From an uncultured Amylibacter sp. (GTDB lineage: Bacteria; Pseudomonadota; Alphaproteobacteria; Rhodobacterales; Rhodobacteraceae), in the NCBI GenBank assembly GCA_905181935.1, contig CAJIZV010000002.1, forward strand, positions 744,001-808,000: DNA of 64,000 nucleotides, given 5' to 3'. Of this stretch, positions 20,826-29,321 are shown piece by piece; position 1 is the stretch's first letter, and every line of letters begins with the position of its first letter. Under the pieces are notes generated by a model that saw nothing but the letters and a program-made list of their open reading frames with translations, did not search any database and was not told the origin of the DNA. The translations under genes were made by a program, and so were the position numbers.

Positions 20826-22268
20826 ATGATCTGGTCTTTAATAAAAATATCTTTGTTTGTAGTGTTGATTGCTGCGATCACCTTTGCTTTTGGTTTAATC
20901 ATAGATGCTGGTGGTTTAATAACTATGCAATTTGCAAACCAAGAGCTGTCCCTAACTCCTATTCAAGCTATGACTGGAGTAGGTTTTTTAATTATAGCTT
21001 TATGGCTTCTGGTTTGGGTAGTTGGCATTATTATTGCTATATTCAAGTTTTTTAATGGTGATGAAACTGCAATTTCACGTTATTTTAATAAAAGCAAAGA
21101 GGAACGTGGTTATAAAGCTTTAACTGATAGTATGGTTGCCTTGGCTTCAGGTGAGAGTAAAAATGCCATCAACAATGCAACGCGTGCAGAGCGTTTATTG
21201 AAGCGTCCACAATTAACAAATCTTATTAATGCGCAAGTAGCGGAAGCATTTGGTGACAATAAGCGTGCATTTAAATATTACAAACGTCTTTTGGATAATG
21301 ACCAAACTCGCTTTATTGGTGTCCAAGGGTTATTGAATCAGAAGCTTATTGAAGAGGATACTGAAACAGCATTGTTATTAGCAAAAAAAGCTTTTTCATT
21401 ACGTCCAAATCATGACCACACTTTGAATGTCTTATTTGACTTACAGACGGGTGGAGAAGACTGGAAGGGAGCACAAAAAACCATTCAGGCTAATGTGCGT
21501 TCAGGAAGACTACCCAAGGATGTTGGTCGCCGCCGAGAGGCAGTTCTATCTCTTGCTGATGCAAGGCAAATGCTTGAAGCTGGTGATATTGATTCTGGTA
21601 AGAAAGCGGCGTTAGCCGCTAATAAGTCATCACCAGATTTAATTCCAGCTGCAATTTTGGCAGCTGAGATGCACATGTTAGATGATAATAAACGTCTATC
21701 AACTAAGGTATTAAAGAAAGCATGGAGCTTAAACCCTCACCCTGATTTAGCAGCAGCTTTTGCTGAAATTGATCCCAATGAAAGTAATGAAGTGCGGCGT
21801 AAGCGCTTTTCTATTTTAACAAAAATTAATATTAATAATGCTGAGACTAAGCTATTGATTGGAGAACTTGCCTTAGCTGATGAAGATTTCCCTTCAGCAA
21901 GGAGAGCAGTTCAAGAGTTAGCAGATGCAGAGCCTACTGTCCGCTCGTTAGCAATTATGGCGGCTATTGAAAAAGGTGAAGGCGCAGACGATAAAACTGT
22001 GCGTGCCTGGTTGAATAAAGCTTTAACTGGTCCAAGAGGCCCTCAATGGCTTTGTGATAGTTGTTCTAACATTCATTCGAATTGGCAAATACGTTGTGAA
22101 AACTGTAAAGCTTTTGACAGCTTATCCTGGAAGTCACCACCAACCGATAATCTTAAGACACCAAGTGCTATGTTAGATTTTACCTCTGGCGTACTAACAG
22201 ATGCTTCTGCAAGTACCACTATTTCTGATGCTTTAGATGCTGAGGTTATTGACAAAAAATCAAACTGA
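20826..22268 (+). CDS. hemY: HemY-domain membrane protein with C-terminal zinc ribbon
   Basis: A 480-aa protein of the proteobacterial HemY family (not the protoporphyrinogen oxidase of Bacillus). Two N-terminal transmembrane helices (about 4-28 and 46-73) are followed by a TPR-like helical region including EAFGDNKRAFKYYKRLL and AKKAFSLRPNHDHTLNVL. Near the C-terminus, LCDSC and RCENC form a CX2C-X10-CX2C zinc ribbon after the conserved GPRGPQW. Its biochemical role is unknown; it is genetically tied to haem genes by location. It starts 9 bp after the mitofilin gene. Confidence 0.85.
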   Translation: MIWSLIKISLFVVLIAAITFAFGLIIDAGGLITMQFANQELSLTPIQAMTGVGFLIIALWLLVWVVGIIIAIFKFFNGDETAISRYFNKSKEERGYKALTDSMVALASGESKNAINNATRAERLLKRPQLTNLINAQVAEAFGDNKRAFKYYKRLLDNDQTRFIGVQGLLNQKLIEEDTETALLLAKKAFSLRPNHDHTLNVLFDLQTGGEDWKGAQKTIQANVRSGRLPKDVGRRREAVLSLADARQMLEAGDIDSGKKAALAANKSSPDLIPAAILAAEMHMLDDNKRLSTKVLKKAWSLNPHPDLAAAFAEIDPNESNEVRRKRFSILTKININNAETKLLIGELALADEDFPSARRAVQELADAEPTVRSLAIMAAIEKGEGADDKTVRAWLNKALTGPRGPQWLCDSCSNIHSNWQIRCENCKAFDSLSWKSPPTDNLKTPSAMLDFTSGVLTDASASTTISDALDAEVIDKKSN

Positions 22269-22309
22269 AATATGGCTTCAATGAATTAAATACATATTTT
22301 TAGTAGCTT

Positions 22310-22939
22310 CTATTTGTTAAAAGAGGCTTCACTTTGAGTTAGTAAGCCCTCAGATACCAAACGATCTGCCCAACCCTGTGGATGTTTAAAGAGATGGGTT
22401 TGCCAACCGCGTCTTTTAGCTGTTGCGATGTTATCGGACCGATCGTCAGTAAATAAGATCTCATCTACAACTATCTTAGTATCTTCTTCCAATAGCCTGT
22501 AGATTTCAGGATCTGGTTTGGCGACCATCATTGCACCTGAAATATAACGTTTGTCAAACTCTTTCAGAAAGGAATATTTTTGCTCAGAAATTGCAAAACT
22601 GCCAACGGCAAAATTAGTTAAAGCTAATACTGGAATACCATTAGCGCGTAAGGCTCGCAGTAATGAAACTGAGTGTGGAAGCTCAGGTTGAGCTATATCA
22701 TTCCAACAATCAACCCACTGCTGTATTTCAAGAGACCATTTTGGATAATCTTTGGCAGCTTGATAAAATGTATCTTTAAAGTTTGCACCAGCATCAACAC
22801 GGTCTTGCAGTCTATGTAAGTCAACTTCAGAAAACATCTTTTGCCGCTGAGCTATTCCAATTTTTTTATCATAATATACTTCAGGTTTCCAGCATATGAG
22901 TACATTTCCAATATCAAATACAACAGTTTTTATAGTCAT
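22310..22939 (-). CDS. HAD-superfamily hydrolase
   Basis: A 209-aa phosphatase/dehalogenase-like protein. The HAD motifs are visible: motif I FDIGNVL with nucleophile Asp9, motif II LALTNF, the Lys of AKPDPEIY and motif IV FTDDRSDNIATAKRRGW. It is similar in shape to YihX/haloacid dehalogenase-like enzymes; the substrate is unknown. The start at 22939 gives an ATGA overlap with the upstream YaiI-family gene and places motif I at the N-terminus; a longer start at 22963 is possible but less likely. Confidence 0.82.
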   Translation of the reverse strand: MTIKTVVFDIGNVLICWKPEVYYDKKIGIAQRQKMFSEVDLHRLQDRVDAGANFKDTFYQAAKDYPKWSLEIQQWVDCWNDIAQPELPHSVSLLRALRANGIPVLALTNFAVGSFAISEQKYSFLKEFDKRYISGAMMVAKPDPEIYRLLEEDTKIVVDEILFTDDRSDNIATAKRRGWQTHLFKHPQGWADRLVSEGLLTQSEASFNK

Positions 22940-23394
22940 AAAATTTCGCGCTTTGCTGCACAAACTTCACGCTCTAATGAATTTAAAAAATTTGATCTAT
23001 CTGCTTTTCCAAAGGGTTTACCTGATCCTTGAAAGAAGGGGTTAGCGCCGCGGAGATCAGCCATTAAATCACGTGTGGCTAATTGGTTTCCAATATTTGC
23101 TGGTGTAAACATATCACCATTATGTCGGATAGTGCGGGCACCTGATGCAACTGTTTTTGCCGCTAGCGGAATATCACCAGTAATAACTAAGTCTCCCTTG
23201 GTTGCACGGTCTGCAATCCATATATCTGCAATATCTGGGCCATCTGGAACTATTATGTTTTCGACAAGTGGGTGAAGGTTTGGTCGCAGTCCACCATTTG
23301 AAACAATAAATACTTTTACATTATGGCGCTCAGCAACACGCACAACTTCATCTTTGACGGGGCATGCGTCTGCATCAATATAAATGTTAGTCAT
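22936..23394 (-). CDS. YaiI/YqxD family protein (DUF188)
   Basis: A 152-aa protein of the widespread UPF0178 family with a PIN-like nuclease fold. The family signatures IYIDADACPVKDEV, SNGG and DLVITGDIPLA are obvious, with conserved acidic residues suggesting metal binding. Function is not established in the family. Its stop overlaps the start of the HAD gene by 4 bp. Confidence 0.9.
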   Translation of the reverse strand: MTNIYIDADACPVKDEVVRVAERHNVKVFIVSNGGLRPNLHPLVENIIVPDGPDIADIWIADRATKGDLVITGDIPLAAKTVASGARTIRHNGDMFTPANIGNQLATRDLMADLRGANPFFQGSGKPFGKADRSNFLNSLEREVCAAKREIL

Positions 23395-23485
23395 AAGAAT
23401 AATTCAATTTGGTTTGATTTCTAAATAAATACATACTTTTTTGTGATAAAGTTGCTTGGTTAATTTTTTGAATGAGTAGTAATTT

Positions 23486-24316
23486 TTATGTTTTTAATAG
23501 GTTGGCATGATGTTCAATATGATCCTTCATGAAGCTCATTATAAAAAAGTAACTATGATCATATCCATCTAACATACGATATTCCCCTTTTTGTTTTTGA
23601 GAGACCATTGCTGATTGTAATGCTTCTGGCTGTAGTAAGTTGAGAAAGTTATCAGCAATGCCTTGGTCAATTAAAACTGGTGTTGGAAAGCCATTTTTTT
23701 GCATCAATATTGATGCATCATGTGGTGCCCACAATGTTTCGTCACTTCCTAAATATGCTGTAAATTGTTTCCGCCCCCATTCAGAATTAGTTGGGTTAGC
23801 AATTGGAGCAAACGCAGAAACTGATTTGTATTGATTGGGCAGTGTCATTGCTATTGTTAGGGCGCCATGGCCTCCCATTGAATGGCCCGTTATTCCCTGA
23901 GCGCTTTTTAATAATGGGAAGTGCTTTAAAACTAATTTAGGTAGCTCTAAAGTGATATAATCCCACATTTGAAAATGAGTTTTCCAAAGGCCTTGGGTAG
24001 CGTTCACATAAAAACCAGCGCCTTGTCCCAAATCAAATGCGTTATCATTTGGGACATTATCACCGCGAGGTGATGTATCAGGAAAAATTAAAGCAATTCC
24101 ATTAGCAGCTGCCCACCCTTGTGCAGCGGATTTAGTCATAGCATTTTCATGATTGCAAGTTAGGCCTGATAAATACCATAAAATTGGAACCTGTTTTTCT
24201 TTAGCTTGAGGGGGGAGGTAAAGTGCAAATGTCATGTCACAATTGCAGCAATCAGAGGTATGCTTATATACGCCTTGGATGCCGCCAAAACATGCATTTT
24301 CTGATAAAGTTTCCAT
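23486..24316 (-). CDS. fghA: S-formylglutathione hydrolase
   Basis: Hydrolyses S-formylglutathione to formate and glutathione, the second step of glutathione-dependent formaldehyde detoxification. The 276-aa alpha/beta-hydrolase has LSGLTCNHEN, the nucleophile elbow GHSMGGH with Ser146, and the C-terminal GYDHSYFFI with the catalytic His. It lies 52 bp downstream of adhC on the same strand, forming the two-enzyme pathway unit. Confidence 0.96.
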   Translation of the reverse strand: METLSENACFGGIQGVYKHTSDCCNCDMTFALYLPPQAKEKQVPILWYLSGLTCNHENAMTKSAAQGWAAANGIALIFPDTSPRGDNVPNDNAFDLGQGAGFYVNATQGLWKTHFQMWDYITLELPKLVLKHFPLLKSAQGITGHSMGGHGALTIAMTLPNQYKSVSAFAPIANPTNSEWGRKQFTAYLGSDETLWAPHDASILMQKNGFPTPVLIDQGIADNFLNLLQPEALQSAMVSQKQKGEYRMLDGYDHSYFFIMSFMKDHIEHHANLLKT

Positions 24317-24368
24317 TTTTTTAATTCCACTTAAGTTTTAATATAGGTAAGTTGTGGCTGTTTTTTTA

Positions 24369-25481
24369 TTAAAATTCTACCACTGCACGAATAGACTTTC
24401 CTTCGTGCATTAGATCAAAACCTTTATTGATATCGTCTAGTTTGAGTTTATGGGTGATCATTGAATCAATTTCAATTTTTCCATCCATATACCAATCAAC
24501 AATTTTAGGCACGTCCGTACGACCGCTCGCGCCACCAAAAGCTGTACCTCGCCAGACGCGGCCTGTTACTAACTGGAATGGCCTGGTAGATATTTCTGCA
24601 CCTGCTGCGGCAACTCCAATAATAATGCTTTCACCCCAACCTTTGTGTGAGGATTCTAATGCTGTGCGCATTACATTAGTGTTCCCAGTTGCATCAAAAG
24701 TATAATCTGCCCCTCCGCCAGTTAGCTCAACTAGATGTGAAACCAAATCACCATCTATGGAATTTGGGTTCACAAAGTGAGTCATTCCAAATTTTTTGGC
24801 TAAGTCTACTTTGCGGTCATTCAGATCAACACCAACAATCTGATCAGCCCCTGCTAAGCGTAAACCTTGTACTACATTTAAGCCAATTCCACCTAGGCCA
24901 AATACAATAGCAGTAGACCCTATTTCCACTTTAGCAGTATTTATTACTGCTCCTATGCCTGTAGTTACACCACAGCCAATATAGCAAATTTTATCAAATG
25001 GAGCATCTTTTCTAACTTTGGCTAATGCAATTTCGGGCATTACAGTATGATTTGAAAATGTTGAACACCCCATATAATGAAAAATTGGTGTGCCATCAAT
25101 CATTGAGAAACGAGATGTTCCATCGGGCATGACGCCTGCACCTTGTGTGCTGCGAATTTTTTGACATAAGTTAGTTTTTGGATTTAAGCAATATTCACAC
25201 TCTCGGCATTCTGGCGTGTATAATGGTATAACATGATCGCCTAACTCAAGGCTTGTAACTCCTTCACCAAGCTTGATCACAATACCAGCACCTTCATGTC
25301 CCAAAATTACTGGAAACATTCCTTCTGGATCGTCGCCAGAACGGGTAAATTCATCAGTATGGCAAATACCTGTAGCTTTAATTTCAATCAAAACTTCACC
25401 AGCTTTAGGGTCTTCTAGGTTGACGTCCATTATTTCTAGTGGCTGTCCAGCTGCCATAGCGACTGCGGCGCGTGTAATCAT
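24369..25481 (-). CDS. adhC: S-(hydroxymethyl)glutathione / class III alcohol dehydrogenase
   Basis: Oxidises S-hydroxymethylglutathione to S-formylglutathione with NAD; also acts as GSNO reductase. At 370 aa it is a zinc MDR enzyme: catalytic-zinc ligands in GICHTDEF and LGHEGAG, the structural-zinc loop CRECEYCLNPKTNLC (CX2CX2CX7C) and the Rossmann motif FGLGGIGLNVVQG. Together with fghA it indicates formaldehyde handling from C1 or methylated compounds. A Shine-Dalgarno (GGGAG) precedes the ATG. Confidence 0.96.
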   Translation of the reverse strand: MITRAAVAMAAGQPLEIMDVNLEDPKAGEVLIEIKATGICHTDEFTRSGDDPEGMFPVILGHEGAGIVIKLGEGVTSLELGDHVIPLYTPECRECEYCLNPKTNLCQKIRSTQGAGVMPDGTSRFSMIDGTPIFHYMGCSTFSNHTVMPEIALAKVRKDAPFDKICYIGCGVTTGIGAVINTAKVEIGSTAIVFGLGGIGLNVVQGLRLAGADQIVGVDLNDRKVDLAKKFGMTHFVNPNSIDGDLVSHLVELTGGGADYTFDATGNTNVMRTALESSHKGWGESIIIGVAAAGAEISTRPFQLVTGRVWRGTAFGGASGRTDVPKIVDWYMDGKIEIDSMITHKLKLDDINKGFDLMHEGKSIRAVVEF

Positions 25482-25588
25482 AATATTCTCCCTAGAGTTT
25501 ATAATATTTTATTAAAGCTAACACATCAAAAAATAAGTTAAAAACAAATACGTTTATTATAAGATTACATAATAACGGTAATTCAAAG

Positions 25589-25616
25589 TTTGGTGGGCGT
25601 AATTTCACCCACCAAA
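25589..25616 (-). terminator. Hairpin after the amidinotransferase gene
   Basis: A perfect 9-bp stem, TTTGGTGGG (25589-25597) with its complement at 25608-25616, lies 6 bp beyond the amidinotransferase stop on the minus strand. The following U-run is short (CTTTGAAT), so termination may be inefficient and allow some read-through into adhC. Confidence 0.6.
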
Positions 25617-25621
25617 TTAAT

Positions 25622-26743
25622 TTACATATTAGGAAAATAATCTTCGCAACTGCCTTCACGATATACGTCAGCTGTACAGCAATGTAGACCACCCCCAAAT
25701 GCATAAGCATCACGAAGTTCTACTTCTACCACCTCCATACCCAGTTTATCCATTTGCTCGGCTTGATAAACTTCTGATTTTTCCACACAAACTGTCTTTG
25801 GGTCTAGGACCAGTACGTTCATGGACAACCAAGTCGATGAATAACACAGTGGGGGTGGAGCATTATGCGCAGGTTGTGCTGCGTCAACGATGTCCCAGCC
25901 GTTATCATTGAACATTTTTCGTTGTTCTTCTGGCAATCGGCGCTGAGGATTATTTAGGATTAATCCTGGGCGTAATGGAGTAAACGTTGCGTCTATATGA
26001 ATAGGATATGGGTCACCAGGAAAATTCACAGAATGAACTCTATGATCTGGAAAATGACGGCGCAGCCATTCAATACCTTTTTCATTTGTAGTAAACCCAT
26101 GTTGAACAACTAAATCGCGACCAAAACGCAACACATCAGCTGCATCAAATAATGGCTCCTCTTCAGTGGTTACAAAGAATTTTTCTGCTGTCCATTTCAA
26201 ACGCTGATCATTTCCAATCTTTGCAGACAGATAATCAGCATGATAATCAGCATCAGTTAAACGTGGTTTTGGCGCAGATTCATGCCTAAAGTTTAGATCT
26301 TCGTTAAAATACTGTTGCATCAAAGGGCGATAATTTAAGTACTCAAACCAACGGCAGCGGTATGACATCGTGGCTTCTAGTATTTCAGAGCCAACAGTTA
26401 AAAGAACATCACGTGGCGGCATACACCCAAATTGGCTTTCTGTTTGAAAGTCAGGAGTTATCGCAGGTTTGCTGTGATCAATGCTTGTTGGACGGTCTAC
26501 CTTAATTCCACGATCCTTTAATTGTTTTGCAAAATTATCAAGGAGTTCATTTGCGCGATCAATAGTTTCTTGTGGGCGACGACCCCATTGGCCACGCATG
26601 TCGCTATCTTCTGGAACTTTAGCGTCTAAAGCAGGCTCTTCAGGTGGAATATGAGTATCGTCAGCCCTACCAACTATAACGTGCTTAAGGGGATCCCATT
26701 CGTTCCAACTATTTACTATTGTTTTTTCTGGTGACCAAGTCAT
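25622..26743 (-). CDS. Arginine:glycine-type amidinotransferase
   Basis: A 373-aa enzyme of the guanidino-group-modifying (pentein) family, closest in layout to glycine amidinotransferase, which moves the amidino group of arginine to an acceptor amine. Active-site positions are visible: Asp in FDAADVLRFGRDLVV, His in YPIHIDATFTPLRPG, and the nucleophilic Cys in FGGGLHCCTADV. The acceptor (glycine or another amine) cannot be decided from sequence. It is transcribed alone, ends at a hairpin, and is divergent from pmbA. Confidence 0.83.
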   Translation of the reverse strand: MTWSPEKTIVNSWNEWDPLKHVIVGRADDTHIPPEEPALDAKVPEDSDMRGQWGRRPQETIDRANELLDNFAKQLKDRGIKVDRPTSIDHSKPAITPDFQTESQFGCMPPRDVLLTVGSEILEATMSYRCRWFEYLNYRPLMQQYFNEDLNFRHESAPKPRLTDADYHADYLSAKIGNDQRLKWTAEKFFVTTEEEPLFDAADVLRFGRDLVVQHGFTTNEKGIEWLRRHFPDHRVHSVNFPGDPYPIHIDATFTPLRPGLILNNPQRRLPEEQRKMFNDNGWDIVDAAQPAHNAPPPLCYSSTWLSMNVLVLDPKTVCVEKSEVYQAEQMDKLGMEVVEVELRDAYAFGGGLHCCTADVYREGSCEDYFPNM

Positions 26744-26911
26744 CTATTTTCTCCAAATTAATCAAAGTGACAGAACCGCATGTAAATAAGTTTTGCAACT
26801 GAATTATGACAAGACAACTACCACAATAAACGTTAATTGAATTATACCAAGATTGGTTTCGTGGTTGTTCATTTCAATCATAGCGGTAGAATTAAAAAAT
26901 TGGATATATCT

Positions 26912-28258
26912 ATGACACAAAATTTATCTCAAGTAGCAGCACAGTTATTAGACATTGCTAAAAGGGCGGGGGCACAATCAGCTGACGTTTTGTTAGTGGA
27001 TGGTACATCTGTTTCTATTGATGTTCGTGAAGGTGTTCTCGAGCATGCTGAGCGCGCAGAAGGTATTGATATTGGCCTTCGTGTAATTCAAGGCGATCGA
27101 CAAGCATCAGTCTCTGTTTCTGATACCAGTATAAATGCGTTGGAACAAATGGCAGAGCGATGCATCGCTATGGCAAATGAGGCTCCCCGGGATCCTTATT
27201 GTGGATTGGCAAGTGTTGAGGAATTAGCAACGAATTGGGATGTGGATAATTTAGAACTCTATGATCCATCAACCCCACCGTCTGCTAGTGATTTGCAGGA
27301 TGCTGCTATGCGTGCTGAAGCATCAGCGCTAAATGTTAAAGGCGTTGCTAAAGCACAAGGAGCGTCTTCTGCGCTTAGCGATGTATCAATTCATTTAGCC
27401 ACCAGTAATGGATTTTCTGGCGGGTACCGAAAAACTTCAAATTCAGTTTCATGTGTTGCTATTTCAGGTGAGGGATTGGCTATGGAGCGTGATTGGTGCG
27501 GTGAATCTCACAGCCATTACTCTAATGTACCTAGTGCTGAAGAAATTGGTCGTTTAGCTGGTGAGCGTGCAGTTGCACGGGCGGGAGCTGTTCGCCCCTC
27601 AACTGGGTTTTTTCCAGTATTATTTGATGAGCGAATTTCATCAAGTTTAATTGGCCACTTGGCATCTGCGGTTAATGGATCTTCTATAGTGAGAGGCTCA
27701 AGTTGGCTAAAAAATATGCTAGGAGAGCAGATTTTACCTATTGGAGTTTCCTTAAAAGAAGATCCAACACGAAAATCCATGGCAGGTTCAAAACCTTTTG
27801 ATGGTGAAGGGTTATTGGTTCGCCCTCGGCACATTATCAAGAATGGAGTTTTGCAAAGTTGGACCACGGATTTAAGTACAGCGCGGCAACTTAATACAGT
27901 TAGTACAGGCAGTGCGTCACGAGGAGTTGGATCTCCACCTTCACCTAGTACTGGTAATTTAGAGCTGACTGAAGGCTCGCATACACGTGAAGAATTAATT
28001 GCACAAATGGGAACTGGCTTAATCATTACTTCAATGATTGGATCGACTATTAATCCAAATACTGGAGATTACTCTCGTGGTGCAGCAGGGCTATGGGTTG
28101 AGAATGGTGAAATAGTAGGGCCAGTAAATGAATGTACTGTTGCTGGAAATCTATTAGATATGTTAAAAAATATGATCCCTGGAAATGATGCAAGGCTGAA
28201 TTTATCACGCATAGTCCCTAGCTTATTAGTGGATGGATTAACAATTGCTGGAAAGTGA
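26912..28258 (+). CDS. pmbA: TldD/PmbA family protein, PmbA-like subunit
   Basis: A 448-aa member of the TldD/PmbA (TldE) family, whose heterodimer degrades or matures peptides. Conserved segments include SADVLLVDGTSVSIDVREG, the central SNGF region and the C-terminal MIGSTINPNTGDYSRGAAGLWVENG. It lacks the HExxxH zinc motif of TldD, so PmbA/TldE is the better call; no tldD lies in the window. The ATG at 26912 fits the family start; a 25-codon upstream extension is rejected. It overlaps the next gene by 14 bp. Confidence 0.88.
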   Translation: MTQNLSQVAAQLLDIAKRAGAQSADVLLVDGTSVSIDVREGVLEHAERAEGIDIGLRVIQGDRQASVSVSDTSINALEQMAERCIAMANEAPRDPYCGLASVEELATNWDVDNLELYDPSTPPSASDLQDAAMRAEASALNVKGVAKAQGASSALSDVSIHLATSNGFSGGYRKTSNSVSCVAISGEGLAMERDWCGESHSHYSNVPSAEEIGRLAGERAVARAGAVRPSTGFFPVLFDERISSSLIGHLASAVNGSSIVRGSSWLKNMLGEQILPIGVSLKEDPTRKSMAGSKPFDGEGLLVRPRHIIKNGVLQSWTTDLSTARQLNTVSTGSASRGVGSPPSPSTGNLELTEGSHTREELIAQMGTGLIITSMIGSTINPNTGDYSRGAAGLWVENGEIVGPVNECTVAGNLLDMLKNMIPGNDARLNLSRIVPSLLVDGLTIAGK

Positions 28259-29018
28259 TCTCAATTTAATACGAGATGCTGCTCTTGAAGCAGGCAAAAT
28301 TGCCATGCAGTTTTACCGTCAAAACCCTAACCAATGGGATAAAGGTGGGGGACAGGGTCCAGTTAGTGAAGCTGACCTTGAAATTGATAGAATGCTTCAA
28401 GCAGAATTCTCTAAAGCGCGGCCTAATTATGGCTGCCTATCTGAGGAACTAGAAGACAACCCTAGTAGGTGTGAAACAGACGTCGTTTTTATTATTGATC
28501 CCATTGATGGGACAAGATCATTTTTAAATGGGCATGAAAACTTTGCAACCTCTATAGCTATTGCGCGCAATGGAGTAATTACTGAAGCCGTTGTTCACCT
28601 ACCAGCAAAGGATTTAACCTATGATGCTAGACTAGGCGCAGGTGCACAATTAAATGGTAAAAAAATCGTAGTAGGAATAAATAATAAAGTTAGGGGTGCA
28701 CGTATTTTAGCGTCTGAGTCTCAAAGCAATCCTAAATTATGGAGTGGTGCTGTACCTCCAATTGAACGCCATTTTCGATCATCATTGGCGTATAGATTAT
28801 GTTTAGTGGCTGAGGGGCGATTTGACGGAATGATGACGCTTCGCCCAACTTGGGAGTGGGATGTCGCAGCTGGAAACTTAATATGTACTGAAGCGGGATG
28901 TGATGTAAAAACTCAAGATGGTATTAATCCAATATATAATGAAAAAAAACCAATCATGAATGGTATGATTGCAGGTAACCCAACAATTGTTTGTGGACTT
29001 TTAAACTATCTAAAATAA
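28245..29018 (+). CDS. Inositol-monophosphatase family phosphatase (CysQ/HisN-like)
   Basis: A 257-aa Mg-dependent, Li-sensitive-type phosphatase. The metal-site motifs are clear: SEADLEID, LSEELED, IDPIDGTRSF and WEWDVAAG. Candidates are 3'(2'),5'-bisphosphate nucleotidase (CysQ) or histidinol-/inositol-phosphatase; sequence alone does not separate them. The start is TTG at 28245, giving a 14-bp overlap with pmbA. It heads a block with DUF4170, waaA and lpxK. Confidence 0.85.
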   Translation: MLESDLNLIRDAALEAGKIAMQFYRQNPNQWDKGGGQGPVSEADLEIDRMLQAEFSKARPNYGCLSEELEDNPSRCETDVVFIIDPIDGTRSFLNGHENFATSIAIARNGVITEAVVHLPAKDLTYDARLGAGAQLNGKKIVVGINNKVRGARILASESQSNPKLWSGAVPPIERHFRSSLAYRLCLVAEGRFDGMMTLRPTWEWDVAAGNLICTEAGCDVKTQDGINPIYNEKKPIMNGMIAGNPTIVCGLLNYLK

Positions 29019-29069
29019 ATTGATAGGGGTAGAAACCCAGCTTAGTTGCTAACGGAAAAGGAAAATAAT

Positions 29070-29312
29070 ATGACACAAAGATTGCATTTAGTTTTTGGTG
29101 GTGAATTAAAAGACCCAACAACTAAAGAATTTCGTGATAGTGACAATATTGATATGGTTGGTATTTTTCCTAATTATGATTTAGCTTATAGTGCTTGGAA
29201 AGCCAAAGCACATCAAACAGTTGATAACGCACACACACGATATTTTATTGCGCATATTCACCGACTTCGTGATGAAGGCCAGCCAGCCAGCCCTACCGAA
29301 GAATTAGGCTAA
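29070..29312 (+). CDS. DUF4170 family protein
   Basis: An 80-aa soluble protein with the DUF4170 pattern RLHLVFGGEL, FPNYDLAYSAWKAKAHQTVDNAHTRYFIAHIHRL. Its function is unknown. In alphaproteobacteria the family sits next to waaA (kdtA), as it does here, so a role linked to LPS core assembly is a guess from context. The ATG at 29070 is preceded by AAGGA; an ATG-less upstream extension of eight codons is not used. Confidence 0.85.
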   Translation: MTQRLHLVFGGELKDPTTKEFRDSDNIDMVGIFPNYDLAYSAWKAKAHQTVDNAHTRYFIAHIHRLRDEGQPASPTEELG

Positions 29313-29321
29313 GTATCTCCT

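Noticed and set aside
27517..28026. Antisense ORF of 169 codons opposite pmbA
   Set aside because: It is a shadow of the conserved pmbA frame, with no Shine-Dalgarno and no recognisable protein features.
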